Part shown: positions 32,901-47,900 of the stretch, one piece after another
Numbering within the stretch: the stretch's first letter is position 1
Layout of the letters: each line of letters begins with the position of its first letter
Assembly (NCBI RefSeq): GCF_030936135.1
Contig: NC_082604.1
Location: 3,107,001-3,171,000 of the forward strand
From: Gavia stellata
Lineage: Eukaryota; Chordata; Aves; Gaviiformes; Gaviidae
Direction of reading: 5' to 3'
DNA length: 64,000 nt
The notes under the pieces: model-generated
The model's database searches: none
Seen by the model: only the letters and a program-made list of their open reading frames with translations
What the model was told of the DNA's origin: nothing
Translations under genes and position numbers: made by a program

Positions 32901-35900
32901 CAGCACTGGCGCCAGCCTCGGCGTCCCCAGCAGCAGCCCACCCCCCTGCACCGGCAGAGCGTTCTGCTCCGCCTGAGAGCCATGTTGTCCCCAGACCCCA
33001 GCAAAACTCTTGGTCTGGGAATGCTTTACCCAGACCCTTGGGTTTGTCTTCTCATGCTCTCCCACAGCACCTTTACCTGTCCCTCTCTTCCGGCAGCTCC
33101 TCCATCACACGCTCCCCCCTTCCTACTCCTCGCTGAGCAAAGCGCAGCCAGGGCAGAATCTGGCCACCCACCCCTTCAGCGTGTGAACGTCCCAGAGATG
33201 GCTCGGAGCTGGCGAGCCCAGGAGTGCTCTGGGGGAAGATGCACTGAACCCACCGCGGGTTTCCTGCAGCCTGACTCATTCGGTTACTCCCCTGAAGCCA
33301 CGTGCATCTCGCCTTTGAGACGTCCATCAGACAGTCTGAGAAGAGAGGAATGTCCCCAGCGCAGATCGCCCTATGCTGGAAGCATGTGCTCAAACTCACT
33401 TCTTCCCCCTCCAAAATATTCTTTCTAATGTAAATAACCATTCGCTAATCACCAGTCAAGGAGCCAAACTTCCATATTCCCTGCACACACGGCGTAGGCT
33501 TTGAACCAGAGCGCCTATGACAGCGAGGGTCACGTACCCGCAGCTGGCCGGCTGTACAGGCGCTTCCAAGGGACATGCAGGTCAGTCTCACTTGGAAAAA
33601 AACCAAAAAGCGAGGAAAAACTGTCCTCCGCAGTTGCTGTGGCCACAGGCATTCAAGGACAAGGAAAAGGCAGTATAATTAGCCTCCCCTCTTCCGCTAT
33701 CTCTCTACCACGCGTATGTAACTATCAATCAGTCTGTTCTCCAGGCTGATGAGCTGAAATATTGCAGGCAATTCTTTCTGTTGTCATGGCAACATCTGCT
33801 GTCAGGCCTTTTTCGTTTTTAACCGTGTCACTAAAGGCATGTTTTCATTCAAGAGCTACAGGGAGGCTCAGGGTCCAGCATCAGCCCTCGGGCATCAGTG
33901 GAATCCACTCGCTCACCCGGCAACACAGCTTCTGCCTCCAGTGCTCTGCAGGGCCAGCTCGCTCCTTATTGTCTAGATCGGTACGAAGCGGTTCGGCACC
34001 TCCAAGCCATTTCCAGCCAAATCCTTCAGAAAGGCCTCAGACTAGACGTAGAACCCAAGAGCCACAATTCATCCCCTTGAGGATCTGGGCCAGCAAGGAG
34101 AAGAAAGGCTCCTTTTTGTTTCACAGTTCTCAGAGATCCCACCACTATAATGCTAATCTCCGACGCACATTTTGCTTGCACACATTCCACCCCCCTCGGG
34201 TAGTCACCACACAGCCCTCCTAAGCCTGCAATTATCTTTAATTTAGCAGCCTCAAAATCCATCATCAGCTAGCGCCTAAGCAAAGCAGATCATACAGCAG
34301 TTGTAAGCAGAGGCACCGTTAATAGTCACGCCGAGATATCCATCTAAGTGCTGCCTCTCAGAGCCATACCTTCCACAAAAGATGTTGCTACATCAATTAG
34401 AGCATCAGAGCACCACGTTACGCCATAACACAGGGCAGATGCAGCCACAAGCCCTGGGGAAGGCTTCGGGATTCCTAGGAACAAAAGCAACACCCACCTC
34501 CCCCACTGACGGAGCCGGATCCGCAGGCAATGGACACCAAGTCCACCTTCTGCCATTCCTCCCCTGCAGCTGGACACTTATTTCACACCAAGGCTCAAGT
34601 AGCCTTACAAAGAGGTAGCCAAATTCAGTTTTTTAATGAGAGCTGAGCCAATTAATTTAAAACTAAGTAAATCTACTCCTCTTCCGCAGGATAAGGACCT
34701 GCTGCTTTCATGGTATTCCCAGGAACCTGGAACAATCAAGCAAAAAGAGAGCAAAGCAGGCAGCTGCTCTGAGCCAAAGTCACTAACATCACAAAATTGT
34801 TAATGAACTTCAAAAAACCTCAGGACATGCCTTGCAGAACGAACAAAAGGATGCTGCTGCAGACCTCTGCAGAGCTACTGCAGAGCAATGCACCACTGCT
34901 ACGGGACAGACACCGACCGGCTGATCACCACAGAGGTGGAAACGTCTTGCAAGTCACTCTGGGCAATGTGGCACGTGGGCAAACCTTTGCTCGGAGGAAG
35001 TCCCAGAGCCACCGTAGCTGCGCTACAGCAGCAGGACGTGCTGCTTCAAGACCAGCCTCCACAGCGTTTCACCACTTACCTCTGCTAGCGCACACAGGAG
35101 CGAAAGCCCTGGCAGCGGGCCAGGCCCTGCCTGCTCCTGTTTGGATGCAGCGGCAGCCGGTACCGCCGGGGCTGGCAGTGGCAGGCAAACCGGGACCGGC
35201 TGTCTGCAAGCAAACAGAAGCACTGACTCACCAAAGCCCATGGCAGAGCAGCCTTCCCTCAGCGCTCTGCTACAGCAGGAGCAATCTGTCACACAGGTCT
35301 GCGCTCCAGCTCTGTCCTCTGATCTCTTCGGGAGCAGAATGGGAAAGGCAGATGTCTCTTATTTCCAGTTGAACTTAGCTGAACTTAAGGAGCAAACCTC
35401 CCACTCCAGGCAAGAGAGAGGCCAGGCTTATTTGTGCTCTGATAGACTCACCGCTGCTGCAACGTGAGATACTGCAGTGACCGAGAGGAGCAAGGAGAAC
35501 CGTCTGTATTAAATATCTAGAAGCACATTGGCACACCTCCATTCTCCCTCTGCTAGCTGGTCTGTTTAGCAGCTCGTGCTTACACCAGGCACTCTTGGAA
35601 TATTCCCTTGGACTTCCGCTGATGCCTTCAGCCAAAGGAGTGACAACGCTGTTCAGGACTAATTAGATAAACACAAAACCCACATATCCTCGCTGGACAC
35701 TATGGCCCAGCAGATGAGATATTTATTTATAATGCAGCAGACTTCGAGGGAAGCACGGCAGCACACAGATTAAACATTACATAAAGATGATGCACGCCAG
35801 GTCCGTGCTCAGGCTGAGCTCAGTTTAGTGCCTGAACCCGACAGGACGGAAGCGTCACACATGAAGGCAAATAATGCATTTTCTAAACATGAGCTAAGAG

Positions 35901-38900
35901 GCTGTTGAACAGCATCCCACAAGAGCCAGCCACAGGAGACTCAAGAGAGGCAGTGTTCTCTCAGTGGCAGGAGTCTGGGGAGAGAAAGGGAAGGTAAAGA
36001 CATGTAGAAGGATGACAAAGTCCTACTTGGTGTAAAAAGGACTAGTGACCCCTCCTGCCAGAGGCTTACTGATAAGGTGACGCCAAACCTTACAGAAAAC
36101 GAACGCGGACGCCTCTGCTATCTGTCCCCTTCAGCTCCTGACACCCGCTGCTGTTTAAGAGGGAAGTTTATAATGTGCTTAAGAACAACTATGGTCCTGG
36201 GAGCTCAGCGGCAGCTGCCCAAGCCTGTCTATGCTCAATTCACACACAAACCAACAAAACACGCTGTTTTCATTGTGCAACATGAGGGTAAAAGGAACGG
36301 GGAGGGAGGCGGGACATGGAAACTGCAGCTTTCCATTTGAGGGATTTACAAGAGACAGATGCTCATCTGCCACCTACATTTCTGAAAGCCGCCCTCCAGA
36401 ACAGCCAGTGACGCCTTCGGCTACAGCAAACACCACTGAACCAGCCACGATTCCTTCTCATACCCTCCCATCTGGGGACTACAAACTGAACCAAAACCTC
36501 AGCTTCTATTTATTTTGCTCCCCTTCTTCAGAAGAACATCAGAAGAAAGGAGTCATGCGCACCCTTCTTAACCCTTTGGCCGTTTGGTTATTTCTCAGCT
36601 TGGAACAAGTACCAGGCACGGAGGGGAGCAGCAATCGCCCCCTCCAGCAGCAGCAGCGAGCGCAGCAGCACAGGCAGAGGTCACCGGCTCTGTCTGACTC
36701 TCCAGCCTGCGCTGGGTCTGGAAAGGCAGCCTCTCCTAGCAGATGGCAAGTCACACGTTTCCTTTCCTGCCTGTGCTCCAAGGCAGATCTGCGAAGGCAG
36801 ACTGAAAGCTTGCAATTTCGCAACAAAGATGTATGCAATGAGCTGTGCCGGTTCCTCGGAGAACAGAGATACGACTGTCAAGCACTGTGCTAAACTACAC
36901 ACAACTATTGGCAAGAGGGACTGATGCAGTTTGTGGGAATATCAACAGGTTGGAACAGCCCAGCATCTGTCACCATATTTAAATGAGTCTGCTCTACAGA
37001 TCCTCCTAGATATGAAATGTTTTAATAAAAGGGAGAAGATTTTCATCAAGCCATAAAAATAGTTTCTTTGAAATTGAGATGTAAAGTAAAACAAAGATTA
37101 CCCACCGAAATGTTGCCATCTTTTCTCTTAACCAGGACATACCACTTCCCCAGGGGATCCTAGGAGCACAGACCAGGCTCACTGGTCTTCGCTTTAGGCA
37201 GCCTGGAAGTCAGCTGTCTCCGCTCCGTGTTAGCCTCTCACGGGTCCTAGCGTGCAAGACTTTGGGCTGCAGGCAGTAAGAGGAAACTTCTGCCAGGCTA
37301 TACGTGAAGGCCAGGGGAAACAATTACAATTCAGTCTGATTTTCTCAAATAAAACCCCAACAGAATAAAGTAAACTACGAAAAGTCCAAGAAAATAGTCT
37401 ATTTTGATTTAAAAGCTGCTAAAGGATAATTATGTTTTTGAAATTAGTGTTTTTAAATTTGTGGTTTATTTTCAGTTTTAGCTTTGGTGCCAGTCCTCCT
37501 CTAGCTGCTAGTTAAGACTCCCACACTGGGTTTTCTTCTCGCTAAACCACTTTTGTTTCCAATATATTACAAGAAATCTTAAAACACAGATGTTCTGCTG
37601 ATGAGAAGCCAATAGCACAAAGTGTCTCCAGTTCCTTCCTCGCATGGATTTCCTACGCATTGTTGAAGAAGTTAAGGAATCTATCACCAAAGCCAACTCC
37701 AAAACTAAAGGACCGGGCATCTTCTCAGCTAATACATATGTGGGAATATTCTCTACGGAGGAGAATGCACAGTCTTGTAAGTGTATAAAATGCTAATTAT
37801 CTGCTCAGTATCTTTTTTGGGGAAAAAAAAACCCCATGCCTGGATATTTTCAAAGCTATGAAGTCCTTGGAAAATTTTTATATTGCTGGGAGTCAAGCTA
37901 ATAACTGATGGTCATCATTGCACTGAAAACAGTAAAAATTGGCTCTGTCTACTGATTGATGGAGGTCATGTAACACTTGTCTAGCTCTAAAATAAGTATT
38001 GGTGAAAAAAATGTCCTAAACCTTCATTCTTACCCAATAGAAAGCACACAGGCATGCCGCAGAGGGACGTTTAACACCCCAGTTGAGCGATACAGTACGG
38101 TACCAACACCTCACAGGTGGAAGTCGGTCAGGAAGCTCTGAGCTGGATGGAAGGCTGCGTTGCAAGGAGGGACGCTGGTGGCAGGCTGCAGAACAGAGCT
38201 CACAGGTAGAGTCTGATAAACTGGATTAACTACGGATCATATTCATTGTCCGTCCTGGCATGACTTGACAGGATTAAACTCCTGAATAAAACATATTTGC
38301 CATCTGGACAGCTCTAACAATGGTGCCCTTAGAACTCACGCGCAATTCTCACACACGGAATAACCAGAGCAAGTCAGCTTAGGGATTCATGGCGTTTTCT
38401 GCAGAGCTTATGGCCCAAGAGCCAAGACTGCGTTCCCCTCCCAGATCCCTAGTAGGTAAGCTGGCAGAATAAATGGAAAACACAAACTAGCCCACTGTAA
38501 CAAGGCAAATTAGTTTTGGAGATCAATGACTGAGATATCAGGACTATTTCACTTACGTATTTAGGCAGAAGCCCAGCTACTGTGCATTCACCTAATATGC
38601 CTCAGTTAACTTCAAACACCACAAGGCAAAAAAGCATTGCAAGTTTTAAATCGGATTAAAAACCCCACCACAAACACACAAGCTTTCATTTCTCATTTAT
38701 GGTATGATAAAAGGCAAGGAGAACAGGAAAGATGATCAGTTTAGACACAGAAGATGACCCTTGGGAAGACAGCAAGGTTTAGGGGCTAACACAGAAAGCG
38801 CAAACTTTTAGTAGCAAAACCAGAGGAAAAGCCCCTTTGCCCGGCCCTCCCTATTCCCCTTCGCTGGGGCAGAATGTCTCAAGCCCTCCTCACAGCAAGG

Positions 38901-41900
38901 CTCCGTTGAAATAAGTGCTATCACCAGATTCAGTAATGGTTCAGTGCTGGCTTGTGGCATCTCTCCTCCTCCCCCAATTTCAAGGTGATTGCTACAGAAG
39001 TCATGCATGCAAAGCAGGGACAGAGAAAACACTGGCTGTTGGGCTGTCGTTTCACATATAAATCTCAACAACATTGCAAAATTCAGACTGACAGTCTTTG
39101 TTTCAACAGAGCAGAATCGGTACTGTGAAATGCACTCCAGATGCTCAGTGGCATTTCTCAGCATGAATCTATTCCTAATCCAAGGCTTGCTAAAAAAATT
39201 GATACCTAAACTGAAGATTTCACTATGGATATAAACCCACATTAGATTTTGCCAAGAGATGGACTAAACTTTCAGGGTCTTCAGAGCGGTTGCAAAGAAA
39301 CACGCACCCCACAGATCTATATGCAAAATGACCCAGAAGCTTCGGAGCCGGCTCTGCGGGGTCTAGGGAAGGCAGGGCTGGAAGCACAACTGTGTTAGCA
39401 TAACCTGCCCCTGGGATTTCCAGTTCGTTGTTTGCAGAAACATCAGCTGCAGGAGCAGCTTGACCAACACAGACCTCTGGGTCTGCCCGGTGTCGGTGGA
39501 GTCGAGAGGGAATGCAGAGAAGCCCTTCACGAGGGAACTGAAGCGCCAAAAGGCTGAACAAACCTTGTGACGAACAGAAATAAATCCCTTCTGCACCTGA
39601 GCTGGCACCGGAGACCGGTGACCGCTGCTATCTTGGACCCAGGCTGAGAAGGACCCTTGGGAACACAAAAACGTGGCACAGGGTGGGGGGGAGCTCTGCA
39701 AGTCTCTCCTTTCCTTCTGTCCCTTTGCTTGCCCGCACCTCCTCTCTCCAGCGTCGTGCGTCATCCACCAGGCTACTGCAGAAAACACGCCTTTCAAACA
39801 GACCTCGATTCTGCACAGACCAGGGTCATGTCAAAACAGGCACGGGGAACTTAGCTGTTTTCATGCTTAATTCTCTGCTTAAATTTACTTGAGGCTGCAC
39901 GAGACCAAACCCTGCCATACTGGCACGCGCCAGCCTGCCCGCAGCAAGCGCTCCTGCGCCCCGGGTAACCCTCCTCACCCTTCTGCTTTTGGCTCCAGTG
40001 GCACCAGGCAATACGCACGTCCATCTCCTCCACTTCGCGCTCCCAGCACTTCCCCCAGAAGAAGTTGTCCGTTCTGTAACTCAGACTGCTGCCCGGCCAG
40101 ATGACTCGTTACCTCGCAGGGTTAATTGATGCTACTGAGCAGCAATTGTTAAGCAAACAAACTTCCTGGAGAGGCTAGAGATTTTACAGCCTTTTGCCAA
40201 GCCTAAATATATTCAGCTTTTTAAAGATCTGACTGCGCAACAGTTGAATCACATGCGACTACAACAGTTAAATATTGTAATTTAAATATACGAGGAACAT
40301 CACAAACTTGGAGAGGATCTGGGGCATGGGGAGGAGGAGGTGGGGGGCTTGAAGCAGCGTTCGGGCTCTGATGAGCCAGAGCCAAGCTCTGCTAGGCCGG
40401 CGCTGCGCAGAGCGGGAAGCGATGGGCTTCTCTGCCAAGAGCGCATGACTGAGAGACAGCAGGGACGCAGCCAGCACTCTCAAATGGTCTGGCATGGATA
40501 TTTTCTAACTAGCACTAGATGATGTCTACTGTAACCCCTTTTCTTCCCCATCTAGTCTCTCCACGTCCCCCTTTAAGCCCTGAGTCCCAGCCAGACCCTC
40601 ACTTCTGCAGACGGATCAGTCAGATAAAGGGAAGCACCTTCTCCTCCCTGCCCCAACCATTCCCACATCACCTGGAGCATTTTCCGCTGCATTCTGCTAT
40701 CTTGTCATTCTGCTATGGGTACGTCCGGACTGGTATTAAAGCAGAGACACAGGGGTTTTCTGACTGACTAGCCCATGAGAAGTCCAGTAATAACCAAGTT
40801 ATAAGGCACTGCTATAAAATGCCAGGCACTTTAATGATGAATGTAATTTTAGTACTTAATCTTGCCTTTAGCTTTTGAAGTTAAACCTGGTCTGTCACAC
40901 CCATTTGCACACATCCCTTTGGAGTAGAAATGTAGAGGGTAAAACACGGGTCTGCCAAATCTGCCTAACTTCAGAGCCAGTACCCATGGTTCACCGTAGC
41001 AGGGCGGTACACAAAATAACGAGCATTTGTAAGCAGACTGGACCACAGTTGATTTACAATCTCCTGGGAAAGCTTTTCTTTCTGTCACCATATAAGAAAA
41101 TAACACAATTTGACTGCAAAGATTGCATTGTGCTCCATACATTCCTCAGAGATTACTTTTCCCCCAAGTCTCCCCCTTCAAGCAGGAAGCTTCTTTTTTC
41201 ATTAATGCAGAAGCTGATGGAAGTTGACTAATGCTGTTAGCTACCTTTGATCGGAATTGATTTGGCAGAAATTGAAATAATTTGCTAGAAGAAAACTGAA
41301 GTACTACTATAAAAACGTACCCCAAGACTGAATTGCTTTGGTTTCAGAAGTGGAAAAACATTGCTTTGCGTGCATCTGTGCGGGGACAAATGCACAAAGT
41401 ACCTTGAGGCATTTAGGAACAAACCCCCTCAGTGAGCGCCTTCGCTGGAACACGGGGCAGCGAAGTTCAGCTCCCTCCGGTGCAAGATCCCTAAAAGGCA
41501 TCCCAAGAAGCTACGTGCCATTTTTGCTTACAATCCACAGTACCATGCCAGGGAAAAGACAGAAGCATGCATATTGAGACTGGACTTCTGTTTGAATTGG
41601 GGATGGTGAAACTTCTTGCACACAAATACTGACAATAAATACAAACGAACGATCTGTTCTTTCACCCAAATCCAGCTGCATCGGTCTTGTTTACACACAA
41701 GCTTCTTTAAACATTGTGTGAGCACTTAACGAGTCAAACCAATTCCAGATCTTTCACCCAGAGCCAGGTTATCTGTTAGGAAGTTAGAACGGAGGCTCCA
41801 CGATCCAGCCGCGAGGAACACGCCAGCTTTTAATAATAGTTTTATATAAAACACACCTAAAAATAGTTTGAAAGGAACTGTCCCCAGTGGCCCATCCCAG

Positions 41901-44900
41901 GCTCTCACAAACAAGACAAAGCGGTGGGTGCATCCAGGAGGCAATCAGCTGCAAGCATCCAGGCTTGCCCTCACGCTGGCTAGCAGTTCCCAGACCTTCC
42001 GGATGAACACATTTCCATTTCTTGCACAGCTCTGTATACCCACGCCAAAACAAAATGACATTCATAAACGTGACTAGTTAGCTGCAGACAACGTTTGACA
42101 GTTACTGATCATGGGCTTGTCTGGAAGCAAAAGACAGGCATGAGCACAAAGCGATGAAGTCTGTAAGTGCTGCTCGAAGTTTACTTGAAGAGAAACCACC
42201 TCACAAACCTTACCTGTGCCAGGGATGCTCCACTTCCCTTTTTTAGCTCCGAGAGGTTCTCGCTCAGTTTTCCTCCCTTGTTACTTGAGTTGCATTTATA
42301 GCACATCCACCTCATCAGGCCTTTGGTTACCGTCCCACACTCTTTACTCAGCAGACACAGCGAATGGTACAAGTGGCCACAGCTGTAAAAGGGAAGAGAA
42401 CTCTGCTAGGTGCTCGAAAGCAGGGTAACGCAGCCTGACAGCTCTGTACTTCGGAGGGGAAATCGCTGGTCAATGGAAAACAAGGCTGTTTATCTGCAAA
42501 TACAGATCAGCAGTGCATACACTCCCTTCATACCCTCCTGTAGTATTTCTAGACTTGCAAAAATAACAGTAGATGCCCATTTGCCGATACAGTTACAGAT
42601 CATAATACCACGGTAATAAAGGTCTTGTCTTATTTTTACAGCCACCTAGTCACAGACAAGAAAACCAGAGATGCCAACGGAGTACGTAGTCAGGGCTGCA
42701 ATAGATCTGAGATGTACAAATACGGGGAAATAAACCCAGGGTGCTGCAGGTGCACAAACTGCACTGCTGGGAGAGATGACAGATAAACTGACAGCTTACT
42801 GAACAGCTCCCGCAGAATTGTAAGGCAATTTTCAGCCCAGACGGAGCTGGCTGCATGCAAAGAAGGTCGGCTCTGATGGGGCTGATTAGCCAGGCCATTT
42901 ACAGTGCAAGGGAGCAGGGATACATGCTCACAGGAATACGTATGATTACTTGTGTAAGTCAAGAGACCAGTAGCTCTTTCTTTCATTTAAAACTACTAAC
43001 ATGATCACAACTGTGACCCTTAACTTTACCTGAAAACAATGATTTCATCAGCAGTTTCTTGCCTCCTTTTGTACTGCTGTAGACAAATGCAGCAGTAGTC
43101 CTGCTTTGGGGTAAGCCCTCTAGTGACAGAAGCTCTTAGGTTGCACAGGGACCAGTGGAGATCATGGTTTAAAAGATTCGTAGTTGTCTCTAAAAGGGTC
43201 TGCGTGGAAGACAATATACAGAAAAACTAGGTCATTTTGTCATCTCCAGTCTGTAGAAACTCCACACTGATCAATTCTTCATAACAAGCAGCTTAGCAGA
43301 TTACTAACAGCAAAACCAACCCAACAAAATTGCTTCTCTTTATATGTTTTCTAGCCACTGCCCTCAAAATACTTATCCTTTTATCACGTGTTAATGGAGG
43401 CAATACCTTTTCACTCTTAAATAGATTAGTGCTTTATTGATTTTTGTCAAAGAGCATTAAGAGAGGCATGGTAGGCTCATTTTGTCATCTTCCATACCAG
43501 ACCCTCCTTTTTTCCCCCCCTCTACCTGCTAAGCTACTGCTTACATCCTCTGTTTTAGTAGAAACACGCTGATAAAAATCAAAGCCCAAATGCACTATGG
43601 CAATTAAAGTATGAAAAAACCGCTGAACTTCTCATCTGCTAGTTCTTCCCAACTGAGGTTTCCCTTTCTGAAGAGCCAAAAGCAAAATATCCTCAGTTTT
43701 TAGCAGTCAGTGCTTCTTTCAGTAACAGCAGGCATCAGGCCTAGGTGCTCCGGTCCGTGATCTACTGATGCTCTGCAGCAGCAACTCACAAAAGGCTGCA
43801 GAGGTTGCACCAGTGGTTCACATCTGGCCTAGTCCAGATGTGACATGCAGCATGTACCCGATGACTGCCAAGCAATGACACAGGACCTGTGCTGCTCAGA
43901 GCAGACCTCTCCCCGAGAACCCAGACAGAGATGACGGTTCTTTATGTTCAGCCCTCTACAGTAAAGTTATTTCCCATTTTATTTTTAAAGTGGATGCTGT
44001 GGCATGGAGGCCTGAGCAGTAGCTAGGATGGTAGTGCCATACGGTAGGCAGAACGAGGGAGGGCGAGTTTGGAGGAAGACTGTGCATTCTGCTTTGGGGA
44101 AAAGGAGTTTTCTAAAACTGTTGAAGTTTGGAGACCGCCTGGGATTTGAGATGGGACAGAGAAAGGCAGCAGTGTGATAAAGGTGACATCGAGTGTCAAA
44201 GGGTCATCGGGTGACAAAGAAAGTGCAGCAGTACCATTGGGAAGTGGCAAAACAGCCTAATTTAAAAAGCTCTTATTAAAACCACGTAAAAAGACAAAAC
44301 ATATTGGGTTTGTGCCTTTGAATCCCTAACCGCAGGACGAGCTGGAGAAAAAGCAGATGTTTATCCTTCCAGTACATTTAACATAAAGCTGAACTACAGA
44401 GGTGTTCACCATGTACCTGTCAGTCCCTTCACCTGCAATCTTGTCTGTGGGCAATATAAACTCATTCCCCTTCCCCCAGTCACACAAATATAAATCACTT
44501 GCACATCCATTTACTTTGTCCTGCAGAGAGAAATGGCAAATGAGAGACAGGAGTAGGCTAGATAGCTAAAAGGAATCCCTGTATACAGCAGTGGACAGAA
44601 CAGAAATGCATGCAACTTACTTGTTCATAGTTAAACGTGTCCAGCATTCCCAGGACAAGTCCTTGAATTTCTCCAAGTTTCCCTTTTCCATAAACTGGAT
44701 CCTGCATGAAGAAATGAAAAGCTGCAGCTGAATCACAGGATATGACCATTCTGGCTTTTTTTTTTTAATCCTTCTTTTTTCTCCAGATTGGCCTCACAAA
44801 CGGAAATTATGACTCCAGATTTAAAGATGCTGTACATGCACAAAGACAGCAGAATAATCCTATGTATTGATGGGAAAATTGGTAATTAGCAAAACTGAGT

Positions 44901-47900
44901 AGATGACAACATCAATACTAATTACTGTGCTTGGGTCAAAAGACTTCAGATGCGACCTTGGAAACTTCATTCAGGAGACGTAAGAGCTGACTGCATGTGA
45001 GGAATATGGAAGAAAACAGCAGAAAACACCCTGCAGCGACACAGGAGGCATCAACTCCATCCGTGCTGCCGCTTGACACTGACTGCTACGGGTGTCTGCT
45101 GGTCAGCGAGCTCCTGGGCTGCCCGCAGGGCTCCGGGCCCCAGCGTGCTCTTGCCCGGCTCGGTAATTCACTCCGGAGTCTCTTTGCATCCACAGGTCAC
45201 CCCCCCAAGCTCGTTCAACACCCCCTCAGCTGAAAGAGCACAGACCCAGTGGGCTGTGCAGCTGCGCAGTAGGCAGGAATCCCGGGCAATCCCGGTCTCG
45301 CATCCCAGATGACAGAACATCATCCAGGGAACAGGGGCCTGGGGCCCTTCTATTGCTGCAGGGGTGGTTTCCACGTGCCCTGAGCAGCTTTATTTCCGTG
45401 TCCCAGCAGCACAAGTGAAGGGTTGTGGTACAAGTCATTGCCCTGGTGCATCTCAACCACATTCCTTAGGCCAGTTCCAAACCAAACATCCCCTTCTCCT
45501 CCACAGCCACCCCAGGACCCCCTGAAGCATCGCTCGGTGCAGGACATGAACTCCGGTCTAGGATGCATCTCCCTGTTCTGGGAGCCCTTGGGAGCTGCTC
45601 TCCGTGGCAGCACACAGCCTCTCAAACAGGCAGAGATGGGCAAAGCACTGGAAGAGGGGAGAGACTTCTGCAACGTTCTTCCCTCCTGCCAGGCCCCGCT
45701 GCATAACAAAAGAGCAGGTTCCTGCTTGTGGGCGCACTAGACCATGCCAGGAAATACCCCTGCCCAACAAACAGCATGGTGAGAGTTTGCCGACAGCTCC
45801 TAGTAGCCGACAGCACCAGCAGCCACCAGCACCAGGGTCTCCGGGGCAGAACTGACCCTGAAAGATCTCTCTGTGCAGTTGCAGAGGTGCCCTGTCCCCT
45901 ACCAACATGCAACATGGTACCACTTCCAACACGCACGTGCCAGGAACACAACTGCCTCCTAATTGTCTTTGCAACAGCAGCAAGATCAGACTAGAACGCA
46001 ACACAGTGATATTTCCCTAAAGATGATGCCCTGCAAGCTGTTGGCTAACCAGCCAGGATCCAGCCAGTCTTTGCATCTAACATAAAGGGGAAGCAAGGAC
46101 GAGGAGTCAGGTTAGTAGCAGGATCTACTACTGGCTACTGCAGTGGCGAGATCCACACCGCGCAGCCCAGCTTCGTTCTAGCCGTGTGGCCTGGACAGTC
46201 TGATCTGCAGAAGAGCAAGGCTGTGCCCTCCCCACCCCAAACCGGCACCAGCGAAGCACATGCGTGCCTATAATCAGAACAAGTCTACTCAGGAATGTCT
46301 CAAAAGTGGATCGGGGGAATTCATCTTTGTGTAACACATAAATCCCCGAAGCTGACAGACCTGACAGATTGAATTGGACCTGAAAAAAAACATTTTGCCC
46401 TGCGGGGAGGCAGGGGAAGGGTCCTGGGGGAAGCCTGCTGGAAGCTGAGAGAAGCTGCCTGGTGGAATGGCCAAGACATTGGCAAAAATAGATAAGACTG
46501 GCAAGACGTGAAAAGGAAACTAACCTGGAGACTAGAAAAATGATGGAAACAGGAAGAGGAAGAGCTGGATGAACAAGGTTGGGATGAGATGAATGAGAAA
46601 AGGAGTAGGAGCAAGGCTGACTCCATGCTGCAACTGGGAACAAGGGAGAGAAAGGAGAATCAAGAATGAAGCAGCAAGTTGACAAAGACGACTAAAGTAG
46701 CATGGGAGTTACACTGCAAGATACCCAGAGAGATCACCAAAACAGCTATAGAAGGCAAGACAGGCAATTTTTGAACAACAGTCATTAGAGGAGATGTGAC
46801 AGGCAGAAACGCCAACGTTCAAGCCTAAATAAAAACAGCACTTAGTAACAGCACTTGAGTCAAAACCAGCTGTAGATATGGAATATACAGAAGAGCCTGA
46901 CATGCTGCAGAGGCTACTTTTTTACTAGGTGAACAGTACAGCCTCAAACAACACTAAGTTTTCTTTCTGCATGCATAATTTAAAAGCGACAGCATAGAAA
47001 GTACACTACCCTGAGTCACCACATGAATTATGGAGGGCAACAGGGAACTCGGGACTTCCAACGCAGCATGTACATGATCCATAACATAGAGCAAGTTATT
47101 TTTGTATCCACCCCACAGTCACTTTTGCAAAGCATTCAAGTATATGGCCAAGGAAACCCAAACAGGTAACTCACAAACTGTACAGATGCACCCATTTATG
47201 TATAGCAACTCAAACTTCCCAAGCTGCAAGTAGAGACTTTCAAAGCAACTTGTTTCTTGTCTGGATAGAGACAGAGGAGGAAGAGGAGCTACGAAGACAG
47301 AGGAATAAAAGAGCCACCTACAGTTTCGCAGATGAGGAACGTGAGCATGAGGGCCAACTTCCAGTTGCTCCGTTTTTCTCAAGTCACGCTTGATGATCTC
47401 TAAAAAAATGGCAGGTAGGAAGAGAATGGACTTTTGTCCGAAGAGGAGGCATGCGGTCTAGCAAAGCCTTATACCAAGCCTGGCAGGCACGTGCAAGCGG
47501 TGAAGTTCATGCCCATTTCCCACCGGCAGCCGTTACACGGTGCTTCCCAGGCCTGGGCTGCAGCTGCCTACCTGCCTCGAGCACGAAATCCAGAACTGTA
47601 ATTTCACTTTTCCAGCAACTTATGCTGCTTTCTTCCAATTTGCTGGTGTCAGCCCCCACAAAATTTACAGGCAAAAGAGCCTTGTAGGATCAATTACTTC
47701 TAAGGAGGACTATGTTTCATTAATTCCACCTTATAAAATTTGCCTCAGTTTGGAATTTATGCATGCTCCAAATACACTGTACGGGATGGCACATTAATAA
47801 CAGTCATTTGCACCAAGCCAGGAACAGATCACAGCTCCTGTTTCCAGACTGGTATTTCCCTGGGGACATGGCAACGCTCAGCATGGTAAGCCAGAGCCAA

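Noticed and set aside
32841-33428. 195-codon + strand open frame in a VPS8 intron
   Set aside because: Pro/Ser-rich read of GC-rich sequence, with overlapping open frames on both strands and no recognisable domain.
47119-47382. Minus-strand open frame in a VPS8 intron that could be an extra exon
   Set aside because: The flanking VPS8 exons join directly in phase with conserved residues (LQRILQ-DPVYG), leaving no place for an insert.
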